Shown piece by piece: positions 12,316-24,031 of a DNA stretch of 64,000 nucleotides; the stretch's first letter is position 1; the number at the start of each line of letters is the position of its first letter. The position numbers were made by a program, and so were the translations under genes. The notes under the pieces were generated by a model. The model saw only the letters and a program-made list of their open reading frames with translations. It had not been told where the DNA came from and made no database searches. The stretch comes from Anticarsia gemmatalis. Its lineage: Eukaryota > Arthropoda > Insecta > Lepidoptera > Erebidae. Location: assembly GCF_050436995.1 (NCBI RefSeq), contig NC_134762.1, forward strand, positions 8,888,167-8,952,166, in the 5' to 3' direction.

Positions 12316-13237
12316 TTATCCCATTACAGGGAAAGGATTCTGGAATAGCTTCAAATAGTCATCATCTATTCCACCGACGACGTTTTCTATAAGAACATGG
12401 TATCTAATCTTGTGTTGTTGGAGTAATTCATGCCACGCGGCTGCCTCGTTCATGTTCACTAAGAAATATATGTCGTCGTTTTTTTTCCAGATATCTTCTG
12501 TTCTGTGAGCTGCAAAATGTATATTATTGTTAAACGGTTTTTGAAGACCATTTTATTTGAAAAGTAAATATTGTAACATTAAGGGAAAAAAAGTAACACA
12601 TCGTAGTATACAATCAGGCGTTCCGAATTGACCTTTTTTTTGTTTCGTACGGGAATCAAACTAACACTAGCTTAGAGCACGGAACGCAGGAAAAGGAGTG
12701 GCTAAGTGACAAATTAAATTTCACCGTAAGTTCTTTTGCAGCATTTACAAAAAAAATATACAAATCTCCCTATCGACGAATACTTTATTTACCTCTATCG
12801 TTAAAATCTTCAAGAATTTCCCCAGAAGTTACATCTTCTGCTCGCCATAACTGCGTTGCTCCGTATACTTTTGTCACAAAACCCTCCACTAAATATACTG
12901 CAATACATCATTGAAATAGTTAAAAGAACTTTCAATAAATAAATAAATAATACAAACAAATATTCGACCTTCCAATGAGAATAATAAAAAAAGCAAAAGC
13001 AATGTCATGTTTCATTTAAAATGTAAATGAATCCTGAAGAAACCACGTAACTCATTTTATTACCATAACACAAAAATACCCCCTTTTATTCTTTAGGGAA
13101 ATAATAACTACGAAACGATTTTAAGAATAGCTTTACAATGCCTGTACTAACGTCTGAAGTACATACATACCTGATTATAATTGTAAAACAATATTTTCTA
13201 CCTGTATTAAAAATGCAATATGCTGAAGTTTGATCAT
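12316..13237 (-). CDS. Free-standing carboxypeptidase (M14) propeptide-like secreted protein, copy P1
   Basis: Spliced minus-strand gene. The last exon is 12316-12509, ending PFPVMG-stop. The middle exon is 12793-12897, or 12793-12883 if the acceptor is GTGGAG|GG. The first exon is uncertain. Candidate A is 13202-13237 (MIKLQHIAFLIQ, donor GTAGAA, phase 0, needing the inner acceptor). Candidate B is 12958-13015 (MKHDIAFAFFII.., phase 1). The protein would be about 106-118 residues. Its core reads TQLWRAEDVTSGEILEDFND, then DIWKKNDDIYFLVN, AAAWHELLQQHKIRYHVLIE and NVVGGIDDD. This is the strand-helix-strand-helix-strand pattern of the M14 carboxypeptidase activation domain. No zinc-binding catalytic domain follows, because the stop comes about a dozen residues after the propeptide core. 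The role is inferred: a secreted carboxypeptidase inhibitor or decoy, or a decayed carboxypeptidase. Copy P2 lies just upstream in the same orientation. Confidence 0.6.
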
Positions 13238-13559
13238 ATTCACCAGTATTACACGATATAAACAGATACTAACCGCACTGTTTGGCAAACCCTGCCTTCG
13301 GTTTGCGACCTTCATTATAATAATAATTATAGATTTTACACACTGCTATAGATGTGTTATGTATTTGATTCCTTTATAATTAGTTATAACCTAAACAAGG
13401 GAGCGAGAAACCTAACCATACTGCTTAAGCGAGGTTTGGTAAAACTGCAAGCCTATAAGAACTGTTTTAGTAACTTTCTGTATGAAAGGTATCAAGAAGT
13501 TATATGACTATTAGAAATAATTATCACTTGTCTAACGGTAAAGGAAAACATCGTAAGGA

Positions 13560-13714
13560 AACCTTGCGTGCCCAAAATTTGTTTAATACATTTCTTGAGA
13601 GCATGCAAAGTCCCCAACCCGCACTCGGCCAGCGTGGTGGACTTAAGGCCTAACCCTTCCCCCTCGTTTGGAGGAGACCCTTGCCCTGCAGTGGGACAGT
13701 AATGGGTTAAACAA
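13560..13714 (-). repeat. Lepidopteran dispersed repeat copy
   Basis: Minus-strand copy of a repeat also seen at 28145, 26050, 52824 and 63895. Marker motifs are TTAACCCATTACTGTCCCAC and CCACGCTGGCC. The class (LINE 3' end or SINE) was not resolved. It separates P1 from P2. Confidence 0.6.
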
Positions 13715-13761
13715 AATAAAAAAAATACCTATAATTTCGAAAACTCATTGGTGTAATGGGT

Positions 13762-14673
13762 TCAAAACCTCGACCTTGTGCTTCGAAGGAGGGTAGTAGT
13801 ACAGTCAACACTTATCATCAATGCAAATAGGTATAAGAAAACTACACAATACAATTCAAACTGATTTATATAATCGTCATCAATATTTCGCATGAGGTTC
13901 TCCACTAACACGTCGTACTTGATATGATGTCTTCTGAAAAGGTCATGCCATACATACATGTCATCCATGTTTACTACAAAGTAGATTGTATTGTTCCGCT
14001 GCCAAATATCTTCAGTCGTACGTGCTGTTGAAAAATATAAATATGTTATTTTTCTATCGTAATAAATAGTTATATAGGTTGAATTTTGAAACATATCAAC
14101 TAGTGCTCAATTCTTTATCTATACCTAGGTAAAAAATCTACATCAGCTCAACACTTCAGCCTGGGATAGCCATTTGCGCTCACCGGTTGGTAAACGATCT
14201 ATGAGTTAAGCATACCTTGTCGCGGTCGTTCCATAGTTGGGACCATATAGTGGTATTTGAACAAGGCGTCTCCATGCTTCGGAGGGCACGTAAAAAGTTG
14301 GTCTCGGTTGTTTTCAACCAAGATAACATTCGTTAAGCTACAAAGGCGGACTTTCAACTTCACCTTCAAGTGATTTTACGTATGTATTACCTCTATCTTC
14401 AAAATTACCAAGCACTTCTTCAGAAGTCACATTATTTGCTCGCCATAGTTGAGTGTGCTTATAATAATTCGTCACATTTTTTTTGCCCAACAAACCTGAA
14501 AGCAGTCATAGTGTACTAGGTATACGAGACTATGCGCGCATGCTGCCTGTTTCCCGCCCGCATTCATGCCATTTTTCGGCATGCTAAAAATCTTTTTGGT
14601 ACTAAGCTAATAAAAAAGTATATTTGAATGCCCAACCTTGTATAAAAACTAAGTACGACAGAAATAATTTCAT
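13762..14673 (-). CDS. Free-standing carboxypeptidase (M14) propeptide-like secreted protein, copy P2
   Basis: Three minus-strand exons. Exon 1 is 14637-14673 (MKLFLSYLVFIQ, signal peptide, donor G|GTTGGG, phase 1). Exon 2 is 14391-14495, with acceptor CTTTCAG, reading LLGKKNVTNYYKHTQLWRAN and then EEVLGNFEDR. Exon 3 is 13762-14024 (RTTEDIWQRNNTIYFVVNMD, then LFRRHHIKYDVLVENLMRNI). Exon 2 has the same length (105 nt) and phase as P1 exon 2, and core residues such as TQLWRA, TEDIW, WH and the IDDDY motif are shared. It fits the M14 propeptide fold with no peptidase domain. After IDDDY the tail differs from P1 and runs about 35 hydrophobic residues to a stop at 13762; it may be read-through of a lost terminal splice. 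The full frame would be 134 residues. A TATA-like TATAAAG lies at 14726-14731, about 55 bp upstream of the ATG. Confidence 0.62.
14165..14368 (+). repeat. 5S-like SINE copy inside P2 intron 2
   Basis: Diverged copy of the family defined at 38291-38535 (GCCATTTGCGCTCACCGG, CTTCGGAGGGCACG, AGATAACA..CGTTAAGC). It occupies most of the P2 intron between exon 2 and exon 3. Confidence 0.7.
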
Positions 14674-14725
14674 AGTCAATGTGAAGAATTTAATTGTTTG
14701 ATTTGTAAATAAGACCTACGCTATC

Positions 14726-14731
14726 TTTATA
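14726..14731 (-). promoter_or_regulatory. TATA box of P2
   Basis: TATAAA on the minus strand, followed by GATAG, about 55 bp before the P2 ATG. Its spacing resembles the promoters of the protease cluster. Support is positional only. Confidence 0.4.
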
Positions 14732-14860
14732 GCGGTTTCTTAGTTAAGAATGATATTAAAATGAACAGGTTCATTATGATTCGTTTATATTATTATGGTT
14801 ATGTTGTTAAAGCAGTTATAAGATTTTTGACAAGCCTTAACGACTTTAGTTTATTTAATA

Positions 14861-15063
14861 CTAGCTTTTACCCGCGACTTCGTCCGCCACCTGAATTTTC
14901 CCATGGAAATGCGTCATTTACCCGGGGTAAAAAGTAGCCTATGTCCTTTCTCGGGTATCAAAATATCTCCATACCAAATTTCATGCAAATTGGTTCAGTA
15001 GTTTAGGCGTGATTGAGTAGCAGACAGACAGAGTTACTTTCACATTTATAATATTAGTATGGA
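14861..15063 (-). mobile_element. Non-autonomous Helitron, second subfamily
   Basis: On the minus strand it begins TCCATACTAATATTATAAAT and ends GGCGGACGAAGTCGCGGGT..CTAG, with a GCG..CGC hairpin before CTAG. A short (GTCT)n stretch lies near the 5' end. A copy with a greatly expanded repeat is at 60516-60788. Confidence 0.75.
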
Positions 15064-15984
15064 TATTATATTCTTCAAACTAATAGTATTTTTTTAACAT
15101 CTCAATTATTATAAAGACAAATCTTTAAATATTAAGGCAGTCTCGTAGAGCGTTATAAGTTAAAATGATTACATTTCATAACTAGTAATTTCACGGCACG
15201 ATTTCTCATCTGAAAATGTTAATTTACTCCGTGATTTACATACAAACAACAATGTTTAATCATTCAAGCGTTCAATTATATAACTGGTTGGTTTATGATA
15301 TTAACATTACGTTGTTTTGTAGTGGATAATGTATTGAAAACTGTGGCATTTAATAAAATTCATTTACAGCAGAACGTTATTGTATACCTGTGGTATGGGG
15401 AAGTATGTTTATGTATGTGGCATACTCAACACATGCATTAAATTGCAGTACCGCTGTTGATCGGCATTGTGATCCCAGATTGATCAAAATTATGAAAAGA
15501 TTAGTATATACAATTGGCTTGAGACCAGTTATATATATTTTTTTTTTGTTAGCCCGTACTGTCCCACTGCTGGGCAAAGGCCTCCCCCATTTTCTTCCAG
15601 TCCCCTCTTTACAGTTATATAACAAGTGTAAAAATACATCTTTGCCTACATTCTACTTATTGAAATATATGTATTTTCCTGAAGGACCTTTATTAATATG
15701 AATTAAACGATAATACCTTATTCTTAAAAGAAGAAACCTTAAACTTAATACACAGTTTCTAATTCAAGTAATATTCACTAAGTGGAGATTTTTCTTCAAG
15801 AGAAGTTTGCCATCATATTCTGCCACCTTGAGAGGTACTCAGTAAAATCTTACAATGGCCTCAAGGGTACCATTGTCTGCACGCAATGGAGCATATTGTG
15901 CACTTCACTACTCGCGGGTGAAAAATGTTTCCAGTCATAGTTTCGTACACTTACGTGAATGCTACATTTATTTTCACTTTGCAA
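15064..15984. other. Intergenic with repeat fragment
   Basis: Only a fragment of the CCCACTGCTGGGCAAAGGC dispersed repeat at about 15545-15605 is recognisable. Two overlapping short ORFs here have no family signal. Confidence 0.4.
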
Positions 15985-16212
15985 TATAGCCAGTTGCGCT
16001 CACCGGTCGGTAAACGACCTGTAGGTTAAGCAAACCTTGACGCGATCATTCCATTGATGGGTGACCGTATAGTGGTATTTTAAAACTGGGCGTCTCAGTG
16101 CTTTGGAGGGCGAGGGTTGTTGTCAATTAAGATAGCAGTGATTAAGCCCCGTCAAAGTCCTTTAGGCGGCTTAAAAACTTTAACACTTGGTTGACCACTA
16201 ACCATACGATAA
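15985..16212 (+). repeat. 5S-like SINE copy
   Basis: Plus-strand copy running from GCCAGTTGCGCTCACCGGTC to CCACTAACCATACGA, with the 5S-like motif GATGGGTGACCG retained. Confidence 0.75.
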
Positions 16213-16315
16213 GATGAAGACTTCACAATTATTGCTACGCTCTCTGTATGCGTACGAGAAACCTAATCTGATAATCGTGGCGACAAATTATTAATATGTA
16301 TTTATGTATGACCAG

Positions 16316-17032
16316 CAGCGCGATTCTCTACCACTATCGACTATCGAAAACTGGAAAATCGGATAATCAACCGCTAGGCAAAGCTGAGAGAACAATAAAA
16401 TATTTAACAACAGCTTTATTAAGGGGAACTCCATAAATTCTCATTTAACTACAGTGGTATACTCAAAGCCTAATCCATCCCTTATTATAGAAGTAGACCC
16501 GTGCCCACAATTGAGACCCAAATAGATTGTTTATTTATTATTTGAGACTTAATTAGAATTACTACAATATCACCTAATAATGGTATCATAATACAAAATT
16601 AATTTTACACTGCTGTTACAAATTAATGTTAAATAACTACACAAGCCTGAAGCCAATTAGCTATCAGATATTGTTAATAGCTTACGTGAATCGTGTTTAA
16701 ACAATATATTAATGATCGCCTGAATTTGACATAAATCGTTAAAATCAAAATATGGAAGTTAAATGCTTATGAAAATTAAAGCCTGATTCACATTAAAGTA
16801 TTAAGGTAGGTAATACATAAATTAGTCATGTATTAAGCTGAATAATAATCAAGCTCTCTTTTAAGTTATTATTATCTACACGGACAGCGAAAGGTCTTCG
16901 AGTAGCTATCGACAAAATCGGTATAAATATCTGATCAGCGCCTCTAACGGTTGCAGTAGGAACTAATTTTGCAATACATTTTAATGTCAAACACGATACT
17001 CGATAGTACCAACTGTAGAGAATCGCGCTACA
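16316..17032. repeat. Two pieces of the CTACCACTATCGAC MITE family
   Basis: A terminal fragment lies at 16316-16375 (GCGCGATTCTCTACCACTAT). A more complete piece is at about 16885-17032, containing CTGATCAGCGCCTCTAACGG, TTTTAATGTCAAAC and the terminus GTAGAGAATCGCGCTA. The two could be one element split by about 500 bp of insertion. Confidence 0.65.
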
Positions 17033-17632
17033 ATAATAAAATAAATACAATAGTGTAGTAAGTCGCGTAAGTAGTACAAAAATAGTATAAAGTGAACTTG
17101 GTAGATAACCGAAAATAAACAATTGTTACAAACATAACCTCTAACAAATTCAATTCAAACAAAACTCAAAGAGAGATCATCAATCTCAAACTAAAATAAT
17201 TTCAACATCTTAATTCAGGCATTTCAAAGAAAAATTACAAACATTATATCCAAAAGTTCGTCTCGACGAAAGAATTCAGAAATTAATATTTTTCATAAAA
17301 TATGAGCTACGTCAAAGTTGTGATAACTTAACATCTATTTTACGCTATTGTGTTCGAAGTCGTTCAAGTTGTGGGTCTTGAAAGGAGCAGAATGTTCGTT
17401 TCTTGCAAAAAACTAACTAGAATAAAGCTATTGAGAACTTTTCCATTATCGAACGTATTTCGGTACCATTTTATATTGAACATTATGAAAGTTATGAGTG
17501 GTGGCCACTTTGGCCAACATGGAAATGTACAGTTCTTTGAATCTTTCGAAGTTATTGCTTGTTAGATTTTCCAGTCTAGTAGTTACAAATATTCTTTACT
17601 TCGATAAATTCTGTTTCCTTTATGAGTTGTAA
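17033..17632. other. Intergenic, nothing recognised
   Basis: A 71-codon ORF at 17350-17565 has no family features. No other structure was seen. Confidence 0.35.
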
Positions 17633-17826
17633 CTCATATTTTTTACAAAATATGTACATATAGTCATATTTTGTACTAAATATGTACATACTGTAAGTAT
17701 GTACATATTTTGTACTAAATATGTACATACTGTAAGTATGTACATATTTAGTACAAAATATGACTATATGTACATATTTTATTAAATATGTACATACTGT
17801 AATTATGTACATATTTAGTAAAAAAT
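17633..17826. repeat. Nested inverted array of TATGTACATA palindromes
   Basis: Six or more copies of TATGTACATA are spaced by TTTAGTACAAAATATGA-type and ATACTGTAAGTATG-type linkers in alternating orientation. The whole block can fold on itself repeatedly. It is almost pure AT with regular GTAC cores. Confidence 0.75.
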
Positions 17827-18708
17827 ATGAGTTTGAGACTTATTAAATGATAATAATGTTAATTTGTGATGTACTAGTGTAAATTGATAGTTTAAATGTT
17901 GAATGGAATATTTCCGTGTCTATAACTACATAATTTCCTAAATAAATTAAATACAATCTTTTAGATTTCATGATGCCGTAGCCCGTATGCATTTTTCAGC
18001 AAAAAAAATACATTGAGTTAAAAAATAAATAAACACGCTTATTTATAACTCACGATCACGATTTTAATCGTTTTTTTCTTTCAATTAAATCGATTTTCAA
18101 ACACAAAACACTTACATCCCATCCATTCAATCCGTTTACATAGACTAGGTTCTAAAAATACCCTATAACTACCTGATTTATAACAACAAAACCGTTCACA
18201 TGAGCGTCATGATAATACAACCCATGAGCTTAAAATAAACGTACCAACTGACCATTTAAACTTGACCTCTCAAACGCTTACAAGTGCCCTTCAATTGAAG
18301 GACATTGAACATGTCCGAGGGGGGAGGGAGAGGTCTCATTATGACGTTTCACAATGAAGGCTGACTCCCACAGCAAACTATTCAAGAGAAATGACAATAG
18401 AGTCATGCTTACGTCTATTTTCAGACTGCTTTAGTCAAGTGATTTATTATCTCGGTTTTATTGTTTTAGTGGCTTGTTTTTCTGGTTAACAATCCATATC
18501 TATTGACCTAAAATAAGATACTCTGCCACAAAAATTTGTTTGAGAACATTTTTATTAGTATTTTTAATTTAAGTAGTTACTAACCCACGGTACGGGTTAC
18601 TATTGAAAGTATTCCAAATGAAACTGGAAAAACCCAAAAATACTTCAGCCGAGTCGGGAAACAAACCGTCTCTTAGTTTTTTAGTCAGTCCTAAACACTA
18701 ATCTTTAT

Positions 18709-18944
18709 CTATACTAATATTATAAAGCTGAAGAGTTTGTTTGTTTGTTTGAACGCGCTAATCTCGGGAACTACTGGTCCGATTTGATAAATTATTTCAG
18801 TGTTAGATAGCTTATTTATCGAGGAAGGCTATATATCATCACGCTACGACCAATAGGAGCAGAGTACCAGTGAAAAATGTTACAAAAACGGGGAAAATTA
18901 TGATTCTCTTATGTAACGCAAGCGAAGTTGCGCGGGTCAGCTAG
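18709..18944 (+). mobile_element. Non-autonomous Helitron, complete
   Basis: Starts TCTATACTAATATTATAAAG, contains (GTTT)n, and ends CGCAAGCGAAGTTGCG then CGGGTCAGCTAG. It is inserted between A/T residues and is plus-strand oriented. Confidence 0.8.
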
Positions 18945-21900
18945 TTTAATATATTCCACTTGAACTTGTAGAACAGTCCAACAATCGCATACACAATTTT
19001 TTACAATCAAGAGTATCCAAACAGAAAAATCAAATAACTAATCAAGTGAGGCAAAAAAAAATACGATTCATATTCAAAGCTACAGATGCGTAAATAAACA
19101 GTCAGTTCTCTACGCCGGTCGCTCGTGAATAATCGGCGTGTAATCGGAAACAAACTCGCTCTATCGCGAAAAGAAAACAAAACGATGTTGACATGTACTA
19201 TGGGAACTCGATTCAAACTCGATTTTCATCGCGATTTTGACGTGTTCCAGCGTAATTTATTTTTTCGTCGCTTTGGTTACCTGCCAATCCTCTTTTGAAT
19301 TGTCGAATCGAAGATTTTTGCAATCGAATATCAAGCCGACTTATAATCTACTAGCAAGCTATAATAATTGGCTCCAATATATTGCCAACTTATCAACTTA
19401 CAGTTTACAGCTAATTAGTGGTACTACTTTTTGAAATGTTTGAGAATACAACACCAGTACGCTCAATGTAAAATACTGATCCAGCCGCATCCGGTGAGAT
19501 TGGAAGCTGACTCCAACTTATTTGGAAGAAAGGCTAGGCTGATACGACACTGGCAAATCTTTCTAGGCTGCCAGGTAGTCAGTCTGTACAACATTATAAG
19601 TTTTGTTAGCATAATATGTATAACCTAAACTACCCAACGAATTTTGATAGAATTTCGTACACAGATAGTTTGTAACCAAAATTATCACATATGATACTTC
19701 TAACCACGGAAAATCTTCATGTAGACGAAGTAGCGCGTATTACATAGTACTATGCTTCGTTTTGTTCCCACGAGGACAGATAAAGGCTACAAAAGGCCGC
19801 GGGTGTCGAGTACTGCGCATCTACTCATATATTATCACCATTTACATCTTTGTATGTCCTTCTTGAAGACCCATTCTATATTTCCATACTCTTTATCGTA
19901 CTATATTTTGTCTGTGAAGGTCAGTGTGTGGTCGTGCAATTTTGTTTGTGGTCGTTTGAATGAGATTAGACTTATAAGCGTAAATATATAACTTTTTACT
20001 TTTATAAAGGGTGGAGTCTGTGGTAATTATCTCAGGAACCATACATAAATCATATTTCAATGAAAGTCTCATACGAAAAAGGTATGTAGGTGCACATACC
20101 AGACAAATATGTATAGATAATGAAACTGAGACAATTATAGTGTTCTTATAAAACAATATTTTAGGGTATGAGTCCTGCAATGCATAGTAAAGTTACCTAT
20201 ATGGCTCTTTGTCGCGTGGTTCACGTTACCATGAAATTTTCGGAAATTAAACTCTACTATTACTGACAGACAAACATACAGACTGACATAACTAAACATA
20301 AATTCATAACATTAGTTATGAGTTTCTTCTTCAAAATGCGGCATTAATTTGAACCATTCTATAGTTTCATCAAACGATATTCATTATAAACCTGTAATAA
20401 CGAACGCGAAACAGTCTATCGTACCTATAGTAGTCGTATTAGCGTGGGAGCACGTAGAATGCATCACACGCTGTCCAGCGAAGCGTATTAAAAGATACGC
20501 GGACAACTGAGGTATTCGGACAGACCCATCATTCTGTTCAACACGACCAGAGATAAATCGCTAAGCCTTTGTTTTGTTCTAAATGTAGGTTAGAATGTGG
20601 GAAGCTGTTATATTGCAAGAATAATCTTTATACATACGTTGCATATTGTTACAGAGGGACTGTTTTCTACTTCTATGGACTATTTACAACAAGCTTGAAA
20701 GTACCCATTAACGTCTCAGGCGGTGGAATTAGGTAGAATGTTTAAGTACACTTTTAAATGTCAATCTTTTTTATATTCGATGGTACCAATTCAAATCGTC
20801 CTAACTAGGGCTCAGTTTTCTATTTTTTGTGTGTGTGGTATCGTTAATCACTTCAATATTCAAAAATTATTAAATTCTTGACTACTTTTACGGTGTGTGA
20901 TTGAAACTGTTATTTTAAAAAACTAAGAAAAATCGGCGTTCAATTAAAACTTTTGGAAAATCATTACATATGCCTTTGACATTATCAAAACAATTGCATT
21001 GCACCATACTTCTGATTCTTCATACAATAAGCTTAATAAATCATATCAAATCAAATCAAATCCTTATCCATTTAGGTCAAATGTTGATAGTTACAATAAC
21101 TGAACCAACCACTAGCTCGTAAAGGGGATAGAGCCTCATGAGAAGAATTAGCAAGAAACTTGCACTCGCTAATAAAATGCGAAATGCTCATAGTTTCCGA
21201 AATGAAAGTCTATTTAAAAAATACTCCGTAATTTTGTTTAAAGTAATCACCATTTTACATTTCCATTTTATTCCCGAGTGGGAGTAACATTTAAAAACAC
21301 ATTTACATTCATCGCATTGACAATGCAGGCTGTATAAAACACTGCTAAGCGGCTTACGTAAACTGTGACGTCACATGCATACCCACATTTTATTTAGAAC
21401 AATAAAGGCTATAAATATCCTCTGGCTGAATGTGCATGCGCTTCTGGTAAATATAGCTTAGATTTTTATAGATATGAAAGGAATAATAGCCGTGTGATAT
21501 AAGGGCTATGAAGAGGGAATTCACCCACGCAATTCGAAGATTTCAATGTAATGTTTTAAACCTATCCCATTAATGACTATTCAAGATTTTTTGAGGTAGA
21601 ACTAACATGACCTATTCTATTTATATTAATAATTTAGAAACATTGTAAGGAAATGCGTGCTAGTTAGCCAGAAAATAAAGTTGCTTAATGACTGTCCTGA
21701 CTCTTCACGGGTCTGTTTCCGGAGTCTTAGATATGTTAAACCGGCAGTCTACCATTCAGGTAAAGAACTTTTTTCCTTGAAAACTATCTAAAGAACTTTC
21801 AGGCATGCAAGGTTATCACACAATGTTTTTCTTCTCCATCAGTTGTTATAATTATTTCTAACACACACAACTTCAAAAATCATTATTTTGTTGATTTAGT

Positions 21901-23862
21901 TTTAACTTTACACTCAAATACTTAGAAAGGGATCTTCATACCTAAGTGTCAATATAAAAATTTAGCGTAAAAGTCGACCGAATTTCCCCAAGCATTGTTT
22001 CCGTCGCTCCGCATTCTGAATTGTGTATGAGAGCACCAATTTAAAATTTGAATGTCAAAGCGACCGAGCTCCATGATAATTTCTTGCAAAGAAAAAAAGC
22101 GATAATTAAAGGTTTTAATTAACTTTGTTACGAAATGAAATTTTTAGAGACTTGTTTTGTTCGTATTGTTGTGGAGATTTCTTTTTCGAATTTATTATTT
22201 TAAGATGCACTAGACCTTTGTATTATCAGATTCAAAAAAGAAGTTTTCTATTCATCATGTATTATTAACATAAAAGCGAATGTCTTTTTATAAAATAAAG
22301 TTTTTGCAGTAATTGTAGCAAATTGCTTTTTTGGGTCTCTATCCTTATTTATGTAAATATGTATTTTCCTAAGAACTAAACTAACGTATCTGAAATATTA
22401 AAGTTACACGGAATACGAACTTGGCACCTAAAAATCACTGATAGATGAGACGACTAAACATTTTCCGAAATAAAATATGAAAAAGAAACATAATTATAAA
22501 AGTACAGACAGCATTTAGCCTAGATGATAGACCACCAAAATGTTACATACGATGTTGTATAGAACCTTTTTTTTGTGTAATGAAAAAAAAAGCACTGTAC
22601 ACGTCTCCTAGTACATAAAAATCTTTTCAGCCTTAAACGAGTCCGCAGTGCGGGTTACTAAAATAACGGCAAACATAAAAGAAACAAGTTTGGAAAAACA
22701 ACTAGATTTTAAACAAAAATCTCTGTCGTTTCATTTTAATTTGCCGTTTTGCGGTCCTCAAGTGGCTGTTGATTTTAGTTGAACATTATTAGGTTGTTAA
22801 GCGACTGAAATCTTTACCGCTAATGGTTTTCTTTGTTTTTATTTTGTAGGCATTTACGCACTAAGCTTTAATTTCGTGTCTCGGTACTTTAAGGAAACAC
22901 TTAAATAACAAGTAAATATCATTGGACAACTCACACACGCTCATTTGATTCCAAACTAAGCAAACCAAATAAGTGATAAACATACTTACATATACATATA
23001 CTACCAAATACATGCCTACGGATTAGCATGTATAAGAACAAGCCCATATTATAGTATACTATACAAAATATAATTGTGAATTTCAAAAACCCACTCATTG
23101 TTGAATGTACTTTAGAACCTAGACTATTTTTCCCCAAATTTTTATGGTAGATTTTTTGCGCACGGCCTAGGTACCTCGAACAATTTTAGGGGAAACGCAG
23201 CCGAAAAATGCTTCCACGCTTTACAATTCTTATTGAGGATGCAAGGTCAATAGGTAGGTGACAAGGGTTTCGTACATAACGAACGGGAAACCGAGCTTCC
23301 TCAAAGCTGTCAAGAAGCCGATAATGGCTCGGTTATATTTCGTATATTTTGGGGGGAGTTGGGGTGAAAAAGCCATGGTAGAGTTAAATTTTGAACAGGC
23401 AAAACCACTTTTCTTACGTATAATGCAGTATTTTAACTGCTTGAAATAAATTGTTAATTGCAAAAGCGATATTTCCTAGGTCCTGTTAAGCTTTCACAGC
23501 TGAGCTGATGTTAAGAAAAGTTCGATGTTACATTATTAGTTACTGTTATAGATGATATATATTTCACATAATATTAACAATAGGCTTTTAAACAACCAGC
23601 GAACATAAAACGAATTATTCCAATCACACAAAATAGTAGATTTAGTGCACATTATGCGTTCTAATTAGCGATTATAACATAATATGATAGTATTATCATA
23701 TTGCACCGGTAATTGAATTTTGGTTGTGAAATAATTAACTTTGTGGTTTGTATAACATTAATCTAGATGAACCGACAAATATTATTTTGCTATATAATAT
23801 AATAATAACCTACTATCTATCCCAAATCTACTAAATATTTTTATTCAAAAGTTAACTCAGCG
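18945..23862. other. About 4.9 kb without a recognisable gene
   Basis: Scattered ORFs of 60-95 codons overlap each other on both strands and have no family signal. A small piece of a lepidopteran repeat (about 19490-19580) and one near 21840-21890 are the only repeat traces noted. A run of TCAAA repeats lies at 21043-21062. Confidence 0.4.
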
Positions 23863-24031
23863 GCATTCGTAGCGCAGCGGTTAAGGTCGCCACGTCATTA
23901 CCCATAAGTTGAGAGGTCGTGGATTCGATTCCAACACGGATAAAATATTTGTGCAATCCACAAGTAGTTGCTTTGGTTTAAGTTATAGCAATTCTTATTG
24001 AAGGAGTAGTCTCTAATAAAAAGAGAAAAGA
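23863..24031 (+). repeat. tRNA-derived SINE, diverged copy
   Basis: A box GTAGCGCAGCGG, B box GGATTCGATTCC, the same CAATCCACAA body as the copy at 1674, and an A-rich end. It is more mutated than that copy. Confidence 0.75.
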
